NCBI GenBank assembly: GCA_017347445.1
Contig: AP021856.1
Span: forward strand, 2,054,613 to 2,118,612
DNA from: Candidatus Brocadia pituitae
GTDB taxonomy: Bacteria; Planctomycetota; Brocadiia; Brocadiales; Brocadiaceae
Direction: 5' to 3'
Length of the DNA: 64,000 bases
Part shown: piece by piece, positions 18,086 through 25,784 of the stretch
How positions within the stretch are numbered: position 1 is the first letter of the stretch
Layout: every line of letters begins with the position of its first letter
The notes under the pieces: model-generated
What the model was told of the DNA's origin: nothing
The model's input: only the letters and a program-made list of their open reading frames with translations
The model's database searches: none
Position numbers and translations under genes: made by a program

Positions 18086-19242
18086 TTATTGCGCTACGGC
18101 TAAACCTGCATTATTGCCCACAGCCAAAACATGGTCGGTTAATACCTGAATAGCCTTCTTTTTGCTGTCTAGACCTGTGTGTGAGTAGCGTAACGTCATA
18201 TTAAGGGTAGAATGCCCCCCAGGATGTCTTTGGTTATCACAGCACCCGTCCCTAGCTCAGCTTGTAAACTAGAAAATGTATGTCGTAGATTATGGAAAGT
18301 GAAGCTATGAATCCCTAAGCCTTTAAACAAATGGCTAAAGTGCATGCTATACTGTTTGACAATGTCCTTTGTTGTATCTCTGGCCTCAAATACTTTGTCC
18401 CCGGAATTGTCGCCACGGTAGCTTTGTAGTTCCCCTTTTAGGTAGCCTGAAAGCGGTATAGTTATAAGTTTTCCTGTTTTGCTCTGAGTAAACGTTATTA
18501 ACCCCTTAACAAGCTCAATATCCGTCCACTTTAAACTTAAAAGCTCATTTTACCTCATTCCTGTAAACAATGACGTTAGAATCATCATCCGGTCTTTACC
18601 TTGTGGTAATTCAAGCATCAGTTTTATTTCATCAGAAGTCAATATCCGATCTCTGGTCTGAGCTACCTTCAAACGCTTGATCTCTTTGCATGGGTTCGTG
18701 CCAACAATGTCCTCTTGTATGGCTATGGTAAAGATATGGCTTAAAAATTTAACATCATCGTTAGTTGTGCTGTCTTTTACCTGGTCTTTCTCTTTACGAT
18801 CAACCCTGAACCGCTCAACAATGAATGCCGTTATCTTATCCAGCCGGTAATTACCCAAATACCGAAGCAGATTATTGACAGCAACCGTCCTGGCACATCG
18901 GGTATTTTCCTTCTCGTTCTTACGTAATTTCAAATACGTTACGGAATACTCTGCCAGAGTCGGAACAACCTTCTTCTTAGGTAGATTCAGTTTACCCCGC
19001 TCACGATCACCAATGAACATAGCTAACCTTTTCTCTGCTTCCGGTCTGTTCTTTATGTCCTTAAAGGTAAGCGATTGCCAGGTCTTGCTATCGTCAAAGA
19101 ATTCAATACACCATACGCCACAATCTTTGAATTCACCATTTGACCGCTTGGGCCGTTCAGCAGGACAATAACTTTTGCCTGGCCTGCCACTGCAAGGGAT
19201 AAGCTTGCAGTGTGGGAAATACTTCCTGTACCTTACCGACAT
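18086..19242 (-). pseudogene. Tyrosine recombinase/phage integrase, two inactivating lesions
   Basis: The intact N-terminal half (18550-19242, 230 residues) has a Cys-rich start, a basic arm-binding domain and a core-binding SAM-like domain, ending ...SLFTGMR. A TAA at 18551-18553 then interrupts the frame; reading through gives NELLSLKWTDIELVKG, so the catalytic R is present and the stop replaces one codon. The frame continues to the HNLRHTFSS box. In a run of six G near 18218 it shifts, and the next frame supplies the conserved GGHSTLNMTLRYSH with the final tyrosine, ending at 18086. Thus a full-length integrase is broken by one nonsense codon and one homopolymer frameshift. It is the integrase of the surrounding element. 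Confidence 0.9.
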
Positions 19243-19486
19243 ACAATCACCGTCCCTTCAATAAAAAAGGCAACAAGCTAACATGTGACAGCATGCCAGC
19301 CGTTGCCCTTCTCTGCCTGACTTCTCAGGCATATATACTCAAGCGTCTGTCACCGCTTTACTATTCCAGTACGTACTACCGTACCTTTAAAACATTGTCA
19401 AGTGTTTTTACCTGTTCTCGCCTGTCTTTATCTAATCCTTTTTCTTTTGACCTGTTTTGATGAAATTGGTATTATTCTGTAAGGTT

Positions 19487-19678
19487 ATGACTAAGAAACA
19501 AAGAGAAAGCACCGCCAAATATCTGTATGACGTTAGTAAAGGGATTACCCTTGTTGCTATTGTCGGAAATTTTATAAAAGACAAATGGGATATTCCCGTT
19601 ATAATTCCTGGGCTTCTTGCAACTATTATCTTTTTCTTTTGGGCATATAGCCTGGAAAGGGAAATCAAACATGAGTAG
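19487..19678 (+). CDS. Small membrane protein (63 aa)
   Basis: Starts MTKKQRESTAKYLYDVSKG and has two hydrophobic segments (ITLVAIVGNFI and VIIPGLLATIIFFFWAY), ending in a charged tail. The open frame begins at 19457, but the ATG at 19487 gives a clean polar N-terminus. It is similar in layout to the small DUF6722-type membrane proteins, an assignment from memory. Its last codons overlap the next small ORF, suggesting a three-gene operon in the mobile element. Function unknown. Confidence 0.6.
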   Translation: MTKKQRESTAKYLYDVSKGITLVAIVGNFIKDKWDIPVIIPGLLATIIFFFWAYSLEREIKHE

Positions 19679-19772
19679 CCTTGCCATACTCTTTGCTGTT
19701 CTTTGTGTAATTGGGTTAATCGGTATTTTTTGGACATATTACAGCCAGAAGCATTCTAAGCATCCATCGTGA
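19671..19772 (+). CDS. Tiny single-span membrane protein (33 aa)
   Basis: Begins MSSLAILFAVLCVIGLIGIF and ends in a short basic tail (SQKHSKHPS). Its ATG overlaps the end of the preceding gene by 8 bases, and its stop TGA overlaps the GTG of the next ORF. Too short for standard ORF calling; the overlaps and hydrophobic pattern are the support. Function unknown. Confidence 0.45.
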   Translation: MSSLAILFAVLCVIGLIGIFWTYYSQKHSKHPS

Positions 19773-19858
19773 ACGAAACCAACCTTTTAATAATCTTCGG
19801 TGCAAGAATTGTTGCCTTATGGATAACATATTTTTACATAATGAGACAGGAAAAATAG
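19769..19858 (+). CDS. Tiny single-span membrane protein (29 aa), GTG start
   Basis: Reads VNETNLLIIFGARIVALWIT followed by YFYIMRQEK. The GTG start is within the GTGA overlap with the previous ORF, which suggests coupled translation. Third in a row of small hydrophobic peptides. Function unknown; it could alternatively be non-coding. Confidence 0.4.
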   Translation: MNETNLLIIFGARIVALWITYFYIMRQEK

Positions 19859-19879
19859 CATAAATACGGATAAACAACT

Positions 19880-20137
19880 ATGAGCGTATACGAACAAGTC
19901 AAACAAGCATTGCAGGACGTTGTTGCTCCTGAATTAAAAGCCCTTCAGGTGGAAATCAAATCCTTAAGGTCTGAAATGACCACAGAAATAAAATTCTTAC
20001 GGTCTGAAGTAGCCACAGAAATAAAAAGACTGGATTCCAAAATTGACTCCCTTGAAGATAAGATTGACGTTGCTATCCAGATAAGGGAACGCCTCGCAGC
20101 CCTCGAAGCAAAACTAGCGGCTTTAGGACATAGTTAA
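19880..20137 (+). CDS. Coiled-coil protein of the mobile element (85 aa)
   Basis: MSVYEQVKQALQDVVAPEL is followed by heptad repeats rich in E, K, L and R (KSLRSEMTTEIKFLRSEV and on), ending LAALEAKLAALGHS. It is predicted to be almost entirely one oligomerising helix. Such short coiled-coil proteins are often found near mobile or defence genes. No enzymatic motif. It follows the three small membrane ORFs by 21 bases and may belong to the same transcript. Confidence 0.6.
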   Translation: MSVYEQVKQALQDVVAPELKALQVEIKSLRSEMTTEIKFLRSEVATEIKRLDSKIDSLEDKIDVAIQIRERLAALEAKLAALGHS

Positions 20138-20213
20138 TTACCATTGCACACCCGTGCAGACCATCCAGGAAACAAACCTGACTATCTCAAAGGCCATTAT
20201 CCACAACAAGAAG

Positions 20214-20627
20214 TCATTCCAGTATATATTCACCTGCTTCAATTCCTGCAAATAAAGTTCTCTGCCCCTTCGGTTCAAAGTTACAATACAAGACCTCTAC
20301 GGCTTTTGGCTTTGATTCACCTGCCGATTTATAACCGCCCTTGAAGCTTGAATACTCGTGCCGATGCCAGCCCCGATACAGTTCATCATATACGCTATTT
20401 TGATAGTGTGAAATCTAACTTTCCCCTTTATGCCATGAAGCAATCCGGAAAGCTTAAAATGGTCATCCTGGCTAAAGGAATCCTTGCTATAATAATATTC
20501 ACTACCATAATACGGACAATCAACACAAAACAGACTGTCTTTTGAATCATACCGTTTGACGCAATCTGCATAATCTAAATTCTCAATGGTAACATTTCGC
20601 AACCTTCTGGCTACATCCTCAAAGGTA
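20214..20627 (-). pseudogene. C-terminal remnant of a D12-class DNA adenine methylase
   Basis: The frame from the IS edge reads TFEDVARRLRNVTIENLDYADC, then DCPYYG, the DPPY-type catalytic motif with C in second place, and GLLHGIKGKV. It then shifts frame near 20417 and continues as ISHYQNSVYDELYRGWHRHE and VEVLYCNFEP to a stop at 20214. The SAM-binding N-terminal half is missing: the IS630-type element abuts this fragment at 20628-20629. So the gene has both a truncation and a frameshift and cannot be active. It may once have been the modification gene of a restriction or phage system on the element. Confidence 0.78.
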
Positions 20628-20629
20628 TA

Positions 20630-21719
20630 GTAAGTAACATTGTTAAGTAGACTATTTTAGGAAAAACGATTTAATTTTCTTGGGGCGTTTTTGCAGGGAA
20701 CGTAAAGCCCCAAGGACAGAAGACTGAAGCTCGGATTTATTGTTCATGGGTTTGGCGTCCAGACGCTTGGTTTTTTGCGAAGTTCCAAACTTCTTCGTCG
20801 GGGTTGAGTTCGGGGGAATACCCAGGCAAATAGTGAAGCGACAACCAGGAAGCATTGTCGGCAGCAAATTGTTTAACTGCTTTGGCTCTGTGAGCCGGTG
20901 CGCCATCGATAACAAAGAAAAGCTTGTATTTTTCAAAGTGTCCATGCAAAGACTTCATGAATCGAATCAAGGTGGAGGCATTAAAATTCCCCTGAGAGAG
21001 TTGAAAAAGAAGGTGCCCTTGTGGGCTGACCGCCGATGTAACGCCAACATGAACACCGCGCTTTCCTGAAACCCGAACAATCGGCTTGATGTCCGGAAAC
21101 GTCCAGGTCTTGCCAATATGAGGAATCAATACAAATAAAGCCTCGTCTCCATAAAGGATCAAACCATGACATTCGGTAGCAGATCGCTCTATCCGGGGCA
21201 AAAGGTGTCTCTTCCATCGAGCCACTGCTTTGTGGTCTTGTTCCAGCGCCCGTCGCTCCGGTGTTTTCCGCACCAATCCGAGCCGAGCCAGGAACCGTGG
21301 CATATGTTTGGGATGGAGCTTAACCCCAAACTCCCTTTTAATCAGAACCCGCACGCGGGGGCCTGTCCAGAGGTCAGATTCGAATCCAAAATCCATCGCG
21401 GGTTTCAGAAGAAGGGCAATCAGCTTCATAATCTCCGGTTGCTTCAACTTGGGGCGCGCTCCTGGTGCTTTTGTAGATTTCAAGACGGACAAACCTCCCA
21501 GCCGATATTTCCGTACCCATCCGAAAACAGTGGAGCGATTCAACCTCATCCCAGAAGCAATGTCTTCGACCCGGATGCCTTGGTCGACCAGCCTCACGGC
21601 AATCATACGCAGCTCCTCCAGCGTCTCGTGGCTGATGGAATAACCCTTCTTTCGAAATCTGTCCACACATCAAATATAGCATGTTGGGAGAGTAAAGTCT
21701 ACTTAATAATGTTACTTAC
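20630..21719. mobile_element. IS630-family insertion sequence (1090 bp)
   Basis: Terminal inverted repeats GTAAGTAACATTGTTAAG (left, from 20630) and, reversed, GTAAGTAACATTATTAAG (right, to 21719), about 25 bases with few mismatches. Both ends are flanked by TA (20628-20629 and 21720-21721), the target duplication of the IS630/Tc1 group. It separates the methylase remnant from the ORF at 21712-22095. Confidence 0.88.
20652..21666 (-). CDS. IS630-family transposase, frameshifted at an A6 tract
   Basis: DDE transposase with an N-terminal helix-turn-helix (GIRVEDIASGMRLNRSTVFG), winged segment and catalytic acids D in LYGDEALF, D in FVIDGAPAHR and E in LNPDEEVWNF. The first frame ends early at 20737 (309 residues). 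The expected family C-terminus, KRLDAKPMNNKSELQSSVLG and beyond to 20652, is in the next frame. The switch point is a run of six A (T6 at 20771-20776 on the plus strand); five A would restore NFAKTKRLDAKP. Either a one-base expansion or slippage at the tract makes the full product. Confidence 0.88.
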
Positions 21720-22095
21720 TATAAACTACCCGGGAATTTAAAATGCGTTTCGTTCCTTTATCATCTTTGCCACTGAATGAGTGGACATTGAGCGCTGTAT
21801 GACCTCTTACACAATACACATAACTCCCAACCGCCTCCAGCAACCTAATGCCCTTACCTGTAATCAAAATGTATCTGCCCTTTAGAGTATTTACTTTATT
21901 CTGTATGCCAGCATTAATTTCAATTTCCAGATTTCTGATAATACCGTCAAGAGTTTTCTTGCCTTCTTTTGCCAGGTCTATGATTTCATCATTATAACGA
22001 CAAACCATCGTTTCTTTTCCGGCAACGGCTTTGTGGATATTTACATTATCTAAAAGTATTTGTAAAGCAGGATGTGATATATTAGGTATGTTCAT
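21712..22095 (-). CDS. Hypothetical protein adjoining the IS element
   Basis: 127 residues starting MNIPNISHPALQILLDNVNI; contains KTLDGIIRNLEIEIN and GRYILITGKGIRLLEAVGSY. No family recognised. Its final residues (SK) and stop are supplied by the IS right end, so the native C-terminus was probably displaced by the insertion. The direction is the same as the methylase remnant on the other side, but no single frame spans the junction. Possibly a phage-derived gene of the element. Confidence 0.45.
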   Translation of the reverse strand: MNIPNISHPALQILLDNVNIHKAVAGKETMVCRYNDEIIDLAKEGKKTLDGIIRNLEIEINAGIQNKVNTLKGRYILITGKGIRLLEAVGSYVYCVRGHTALNVHSFSGKDDKGTKRILNSRVVYSK

Positions 22096-22204
22096 TGTTA
22101 CCCCTTTCGTAACCCTTGAGAAAAATTTAAGGGCAGGCCGTCAAGGTCACGGCTTTTCGCTTCGTCAAGCTATCCCTTAATTATCAATTCTGGTTTCGGT
22201 GGTA

Positions 22205-22393
22205 TCATAGGTGTACCGCCGGTAATTCCTCATCCGGCAATGATGCAATATCCTGAGCAAACTTACTCGCACGCTCGTCCAGGCCAAGTTCAGATAAGGT
22301 AGGAATTTGTTCTTTTATTGGCGGTACGCTTGATGTACCACCAATAAGACCTCTGCCTGCTAATCGTCCTTTTATTCCTTCATTCTTTGTAAT
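22205..22393 (-). pseudogene. Fragment of a phage-like protein
   Basis: An open frame without a convincing start reads RLAGRGLIGGTSSVPPIKEQ, then IPTLSELGLDERASKFAQDI and ASLPDEELPAVHL before a stop. The L.ELG...S..Q.IASLP.EE pattern resembles the end of DUF3102/ParB-like plasmid and phage proteins. A stop lies directly upstream in frame, so this looks like a 3' remnant. Confidence 0.4.
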
Positions 22394-22452
22394 TCATTAT
22401 TACTGCAAGACGCCTTCCCTGAATACTTAATTTCTAACATAGTGTACAAATT

Positions 22453-22500
22453 AAAAAAGGCCAACTGCGGAAGGTTACGGCTTCCACAATCAGCCTTTTC
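22453..22500. repeat. Long hairpin inside the element
   Basis: AAAAAAGGCC...ACTGCGGAAG pairs with CTTCCACAATCA...GCCTTTT. Read on the minus strand it ends in GGCC followed by six T, so it may be a terminator. Comparable hairpins lie at 22116-22170 (TTTAAGGG/CCCTTAA, also containing an AAGCCGTGACCTTG core like the AAGCCGTAACCTTC here) and at 19263-19310. Confidence 0.55.
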
Positions 22501-22579
22501 CTTGGATGTTGCCATCCAAAATCGTCCAGTAATGCCCGTAACGCATTGTCTGGCTATATTTGACTATGTTCAACGAATA

Positions 22580-22975
22580 CTATGGTAACCGATATTGCTC
22601 TAAATCAATCGGGTCAGCGTCCACATAGCCATAGATATTCGCATTGAAATTCAGGTTCTTCTTAGGCTCAATACGATCCTGTTGCCCCTCAATGATCCGC
22701 ATCGCTGCCTTAACGCACAAGGTTTGTATTGCAGGATCATCCCTACGCCCCTTCAAAGCATCCTCGGCAATTTCAAGGACATGTTTCGCCACTTTCTTTG
22801 AGATTTTCAAAAGCTTAGGGTCAGTCAAGGCATGTTGCTTGATATTTCCCTCAACCTTATACGGCGCACTCACGGAATTCCCCTTGAATCCAGCCAGTTT
22901 ATAAGCATCGTGTAAGGACTTGCCAGAATTGCGAAGTATTTGGAATGCCTCTGCTTTTTTTGATATTTTGCCCAT
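22580..22975 (-). CDS. Phage-like protein, possibly terminase small subunit-related
   Basis: 131 residues: MGKISKKAEAFQILRNSGKS begins a helix-turn-helix-like segment (LHDAYKLAGFKGNS), followed by helices with KVAKHVLEIAEDALKG and a C-terminal AAMRIIEGQQDRIEPKK. The layout, a short DNA-binding N-terminus then helical body, resembles phage small terminases, but no definite signature is visible. The next gene in the same direction upstream is hicB. Confidence 0.5.
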   Translation of the reverse strand: MGKISKKAEAFQILRNSGKSLHDAYKLAGFKGNSVSAPYKVEGNIKQHALTDPKLLKISKKVAKHVLEIAEDALKGRRDDPAIQTLCVKAAMRIIEGQQDRIEPKKNLNFNANIYGYVDADPIDLEQYRLP

Positions 22976-23072
22976 GTCTTATACCTCTTTTCTGCCTCAA
23001 AGATTCACTATTTTGTATTAAATTACTGTATAGTATTTGTGTAGTTTTCAAGAAATATTATTATGCAGGTAG

Positions 23073-23414
23073 TTAATTTTTATGTGCTAATTCTTTTTCT
23101 ATGGCCTTTTGTACAAGCTGATTTAGTGACAGTCCCATTCTGGTAGCCTTTTCCACAACCTTCCTGTGTGTTTCAGGGGATATACGAACATTAAAACTGC
23201 CTTTATATGACCTCGCCGGTTCTTTACCCATATCTTCGCAAAGTTTTATATAGTCGTCTGCTTCATCATGGAATGCCTTTAAAAGTTCATCTACGCTACG
23301 GCCTTCAAAAGTTACCAGATCGTCTATCGCTTCTATCTTCCCATGAAAGACCTTGTCCTCAGCGCTGAAATGAACGGACCCTACAAAACCCTTATACGTT
23401 AATACATCTTTCAT
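23073..23414 (-). CDS. hicB: HicB-family antitoxin
   Basis: 113 residues. The N-terminal partial RNase H-like fold starts KDVLTYKGFVGSVHFSAEDK with GRSVDELLKAFHDEADDYI. The C-terminal domain FNVRISPETHRKVVEKA is a ribbon-helix-helix DNA-binding motif that usually autoregulates the operon. It follows hicA, overlapping it by 4 bases (ATGA), so translation is coupled. Neutralises the HicA RNA-cleaving toxin and probably helps maintain the element. Confidence 0.92.
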   Translation of the reverse strand: MKDVLTYKGFVGSVHFSAEDKVFHGKIEAIDDLVTFEGRSVDELLKAFHDEADDYIKLCEDMGKEPARSYKGSFNVRISPETHRKVVEKATRMGLSLNQLVQKAIEKELAHKN

Positions 23415-23671
23415 TGTATTACTCCCTTGTTTCTCAGTGTATCTTCAATATCGTCCAATTGATACCGTTTCAGCTCAGGTTTTGGGTGTGGCTTATGCAA
23501 TTTGACAATATGCCTGGTCTGGGGGTTTACAAAAGCCACTCTTGACCCTGCCGTCTTACCTGTAACTACCTTCTTATAACCAAATCCTGCCAAAAGCCTT
23601 GCAAGCTCGTCATAGGTAAAATCCCTCGGCTTGGATAAAAAACGTTTCAGGAGTTTTTCAAACCTACTCAT
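23411..23671 (-). CDS. hicA: HicA-family mRNA interferase toxin
   Basis: 86 residues with a dsRBD-like fold: TYDELARLLAGFGYKKV, then the toxin core GSRVAFVNPQ and the HxP-type segment VKLHKPHPKPELKRYQ, slightly longer than minimal HicA. The catalytic histidine would be the H of KLHKPHP; the usual GSHxxF is here GSRVAF, so the canonical active-site histidine position is replaced by R. Upstream gene of the hicAB pair on the minus strand. Confidence 0.88.
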   Translation of the reverse strand: MSRFEKLLKRFLSKPRDFTYDELARLLAGFGYKKVVTGKTAGSRVAFVNPQTRHIVKLHKPHPKPELKRYQLDDIEDTLRNKGVIQ

Positions 23672-24008
23672 CTTTTAATAATAACATCAAAGCTCCAGAA
23701 TGCAACCGTATTTTAGTTACAATCATTATCTTTATCTTTTCCCTTTCCTGGTTTATCAAGCCGATTCCAAAAAAATTACCCGCATTTTAGAAGGCCTCTA
23801 ATAATACATATCAGGCAGGGGGTAGCCAATAGGGGGTGGGGGTATCTGTCCATTCCCCTGTTCCATGTCGTACTTATGTCGTACCTGATTATCCAAAAAT
23901 ATCAAAACAGGTCAAAACAGATAAAGAATGATTTCCCTTGCATGCCTTGAGAATACTGGACAAATCAAAGAATATCAAAAGAGATACAAACACAGCAAAG
24001 AAGCCTGA

Positions 24009-24048
24009 GAACACTATCCTGGTATTTCAGCAGAATCCACAAATACTT
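24009..24048. repeat. attR-like direct repeat with relic speE tail
   Basis: Second copy of the repeat at 17986. It is preceded by AAAGAAGCCTGA, and from 24009 it reads in frame EHYPGISAESTNT then TAA, parallel to the live SpeE ending EHYPGISTESTSS. This looks like the displaced 3' end of speE, marking the right boundary of the element. The rest of the gap 23672-24212 holds the inverted 16-base site at 23902 and the repeat at 24078. Confidence 0.85.
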
Positions 24049-24077
24049 AATGCAAATACTTACAATCAGGAATTTCT

Positions 24078-24135
24078 ATCGTATCCATAGTTATCTCTCA
24101 ACTGGTTGAAAACAAGGGATAAGTTCGAGCCAGGC
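24078..24135. repeat. 58-bp dispersed repeat, copy 1
   Basis: Aligns without gaps to 43613-43670 at 46 of 58 positions; both contain CGTATCC.TAGTTATCTCT, GAAAACAAGG and GAGCCAGGC. Origin unknown. It lies between the right boundary of the element and thiC. Confidence 0.7.
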
Positions 24136-24212
24136 TTTTAAGACTGCCTGACCGCTGCACTCTGGTTCAGCGAAAATTCCTCCCCGTATTAGCGAAGAAT
24201 TCACATCTCATT

Positions 24213-25544
24213 TTAAAATCCTACGGGAGTTGCGCTCCTCTTGCGGCTCTTCTTGAGGTCTTGTTCGTAGTATTTCATCACACCCTTTAATGAACACAGG
24301 CTGCCGCACATGGTGCAGGTATCCTCGTCCATAGGGGGACGGCTATTGCGGATCTCTTGGGCACGTTCTTTGGTAATGGCTGTTTCGTACTGAGTCTTCC
24401 AGTCCAAATCCCTACGGGCGATGCCCATCTTGAGGTCTAAATTCTTTGCCTTGTCTTTTAGCTTTACCATATCACCAACATGAGCGGCAATGCGGGCGGC
24501 CATAACGCCTTCACGGACATCGTCAGGTCCGGGGAGCGCCAGGTGTTCCGGTGGTGTGACATAGCAGATGAAATCAGCTCCGTAACATGATGATAATGCT
24601 GCGCCGATGGCCGACGAGATGTGGTCGTATCCGGGAGCTACATCGGTGGTAATCGGTCCAAGCATATAAAACGGGGCGTTGTTGCTGAGTCGTTTTTGGA
24701 TAAGCACGTTGGCCTCAATCTCGTCAATGGGTATGTGTCCCGGCCCCTCTACGATAATTTGAACTCCTTTGCTTTGGGCATATTCAGCGATTTCCGAGTT
24801 GATAATGAGTTCCTGTATCTGGGCGCGGTCGGTGCTGTCGTGGATGGCGCCTGCCCTCAGTCCGTTTCCGAGGCTCAGGATAACATCGTGCTTTTTCATG
24901 ATGTCGATGAGGCGGTCAATCTGCTCATAGAGTGGGTTCTCTTTTTTGTTGTGGTTCATCCATGCCGTTAAGAAAGAGCCGCCACGGCTGACGAGTCCGC
25001 CATAACGGTATCCTTGTTTTTTCAATCGCTCGAGTGTTATGAGATTTATGCCGCAGTGGATGGCCATAAATCCAATCCCCTCTTCCGCCTGTTGCTCAAT
25101 GACATCAAAGAGGAAATCGGCTTCCATGTGTACCACAGAGCCCTTTTTCTTGTCGGTCTCAATGGCGGCCTGATACAGCGGTACGGTACCCACGGTGAGA
25201 GAGATGGAGTCGAGCACGCGTTTTCTGATCCTGGTCAGGTCTCCGCCGGTTGAAAGCTCCATCAGGGTGTCTGCTCCATATTTCTCTGCGGTTTGTGCCT
25301 TTTTTACCTCCATATCGATATCAACGATATCAGGCGAGGTGCCAATGCTGGCATTTACCTTTGTCTTGAGTCCCTTTCCAATACCGACGACGCGGGCCTT
25401 TCTGTTTGGGTTTCCATAGATGACGATCTGTCCTTTCGCAATGCCTTCGCGGATGAATTCCGGGGAAACGTCGTCATAGGCGGCTGCCTCTTTCATGGCT
25501 TCTGTTATAATACCATCGCGTGCAAGTTCTAACTGCGTTTTCAT
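24213..25544 (-). CDS. thiC: Phosphomethylpyrimidine synthase ThiC
   Basis: Radical SAM enzyme that turns aminoimidazole ribotide into HMP-phosphate for thiamine. 443 residues, the compact bacterial form. Conserved elements include NASIGTSPDI, MELSTGGDL, HCGINLITLE, EGPGHIPIDE and the C-terminal cluster motif CTMCGSLC, which binds the [4Fe-4S]. GGAG precedes the ATG. No TPP riboswitch could be recognised in the leader on this strand. The gene stands just outside the element's right end. Confidence 0.97.
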   Translation of the reverse strand: MKTQLELARDGIITEAMKEAAAYDDVSPEFIREGIAKGQIVIYGNPNRKARVVGIGKGLKTKVNASIGTSPDIVDIDMEVKKAQTAEKYGADTLMELSTGGDLTRIRKRVLDSISLTVGTVPLYQAAIETDKKKGSVVHMEADFLFDVIEQQAEEGIGFMAIHCGINLITLERLKKQGYRYGGLVSRGGSFLTAWMNHNKKENPLYEQIDRLIDIMKKHDVILSLGNGLRAGAIHDSTDRAQIQELIINSEIAEYAQSKGVQIIVEGPGHIPIDEIEANVLIQKRLSNNAPFYMLGPITTDVAPGYDHISSAIGAALSSCYGADFICYVTPPEHLALPGPDDVREGVMAARIAAHVGDMVKLKDKAKNLDLKMGIARRDLDWKTQYETAITKERAQEIRNSRPPMDEDTCTMCGSLCSLKGVMKYYEQDLKKSRKRSATPVGF

Positions 25545-25689
25545 TATAGTTTACTCCGAATTAAACTGACATTTTTAACTAAATACAAATGGCATGAGTC
25601 GCTGGTTCACTCGTCCACGATTGAACCGAAACGTTTGGTAATTTTCATAATTTAGTGCTCGTTCAAAACGCACAGCATAGCCAAAACGT

Positions 25690-25716
25690 CTGGTTCAAAC
25701 TGCAAGTTTGAACCAG
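25690..25716. repeat. GCA-loop palindrome, copy 2
   Basis: CTGGTTCAAACT, loop GCA, AGTTTGAACCAG: a perfect 12-base stem, same architecture as 9616-9642. Lies in the 387-base gap between bioD and thiC, which otherwise holds only a short gene stub and a sequence containing GCGAAGCAATCTC-type repeat on the minus strand. Confidence 0.75.
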
Positions 25717-25724
25717 CTTTAGAT

Positions 25725-25784
25725 TTAAATGACTTTCATCTGTTTTTTGGCATGCCTGCTAAAATATATTTCAAGGTCTGCCAT
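25725..25784 (-). pseudogene. 19-codon stub of a DUF4258/RelE-like toxin gene
   Basis: MADLEIYFSRHAKKQMKVI then stop. The 'FSRHAKKQM' pattern is the start of the small DUF4258 toxin-like family, which normally continues for 60-70 more residues. A GGAG lies upstream of the ATG, so the original start signals remain while the body is gone. Confidence 0.5.

Larger units (their letters stand above)
18006..24048. mobile_element. Integrated genetic element in the speE 3' end (about 6 kb)
   Basis: Boundaries are the direct repeats 17986-18026 and 24009-24048. Cargo in order: broken tyrosine integrase, three tiny membrane ORFs, a coiled-coil protein, a methylase remnant cut by an IS630-type element, phage-like small ORFs and HicAB. 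TCAAAACAGGTCAAAA is exactly inverted between 23902-23917 and 19445-19460, possibly integrase arm sites. The integrase lesions suggest the element is now immobile without help. Confidence 0.82.

Noticed and set aside
21370-21395. tRNA-like TTCGAATCC
   Set aside because: Lies inside the transposase gene with no cloverleaf around it.
21166-21741. Plus-strand ORFs of 191 and 137 aa within the IS element
   Set aside because: Antisense shadows of the transposase gene, which has clear DDE motifs on the other strand.
23672-24212. CRISPR-like repeats near the element's right end
   Set aside because: The repeated motifs are two inverted short sites and one direct boundary repeat, with no regular spacing.
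25545-25724. TPP riboswitch upstream of thiC
   Set aside because: The conserved CUGAGA and ACCUGAU blocks could not be found on the minus strand.
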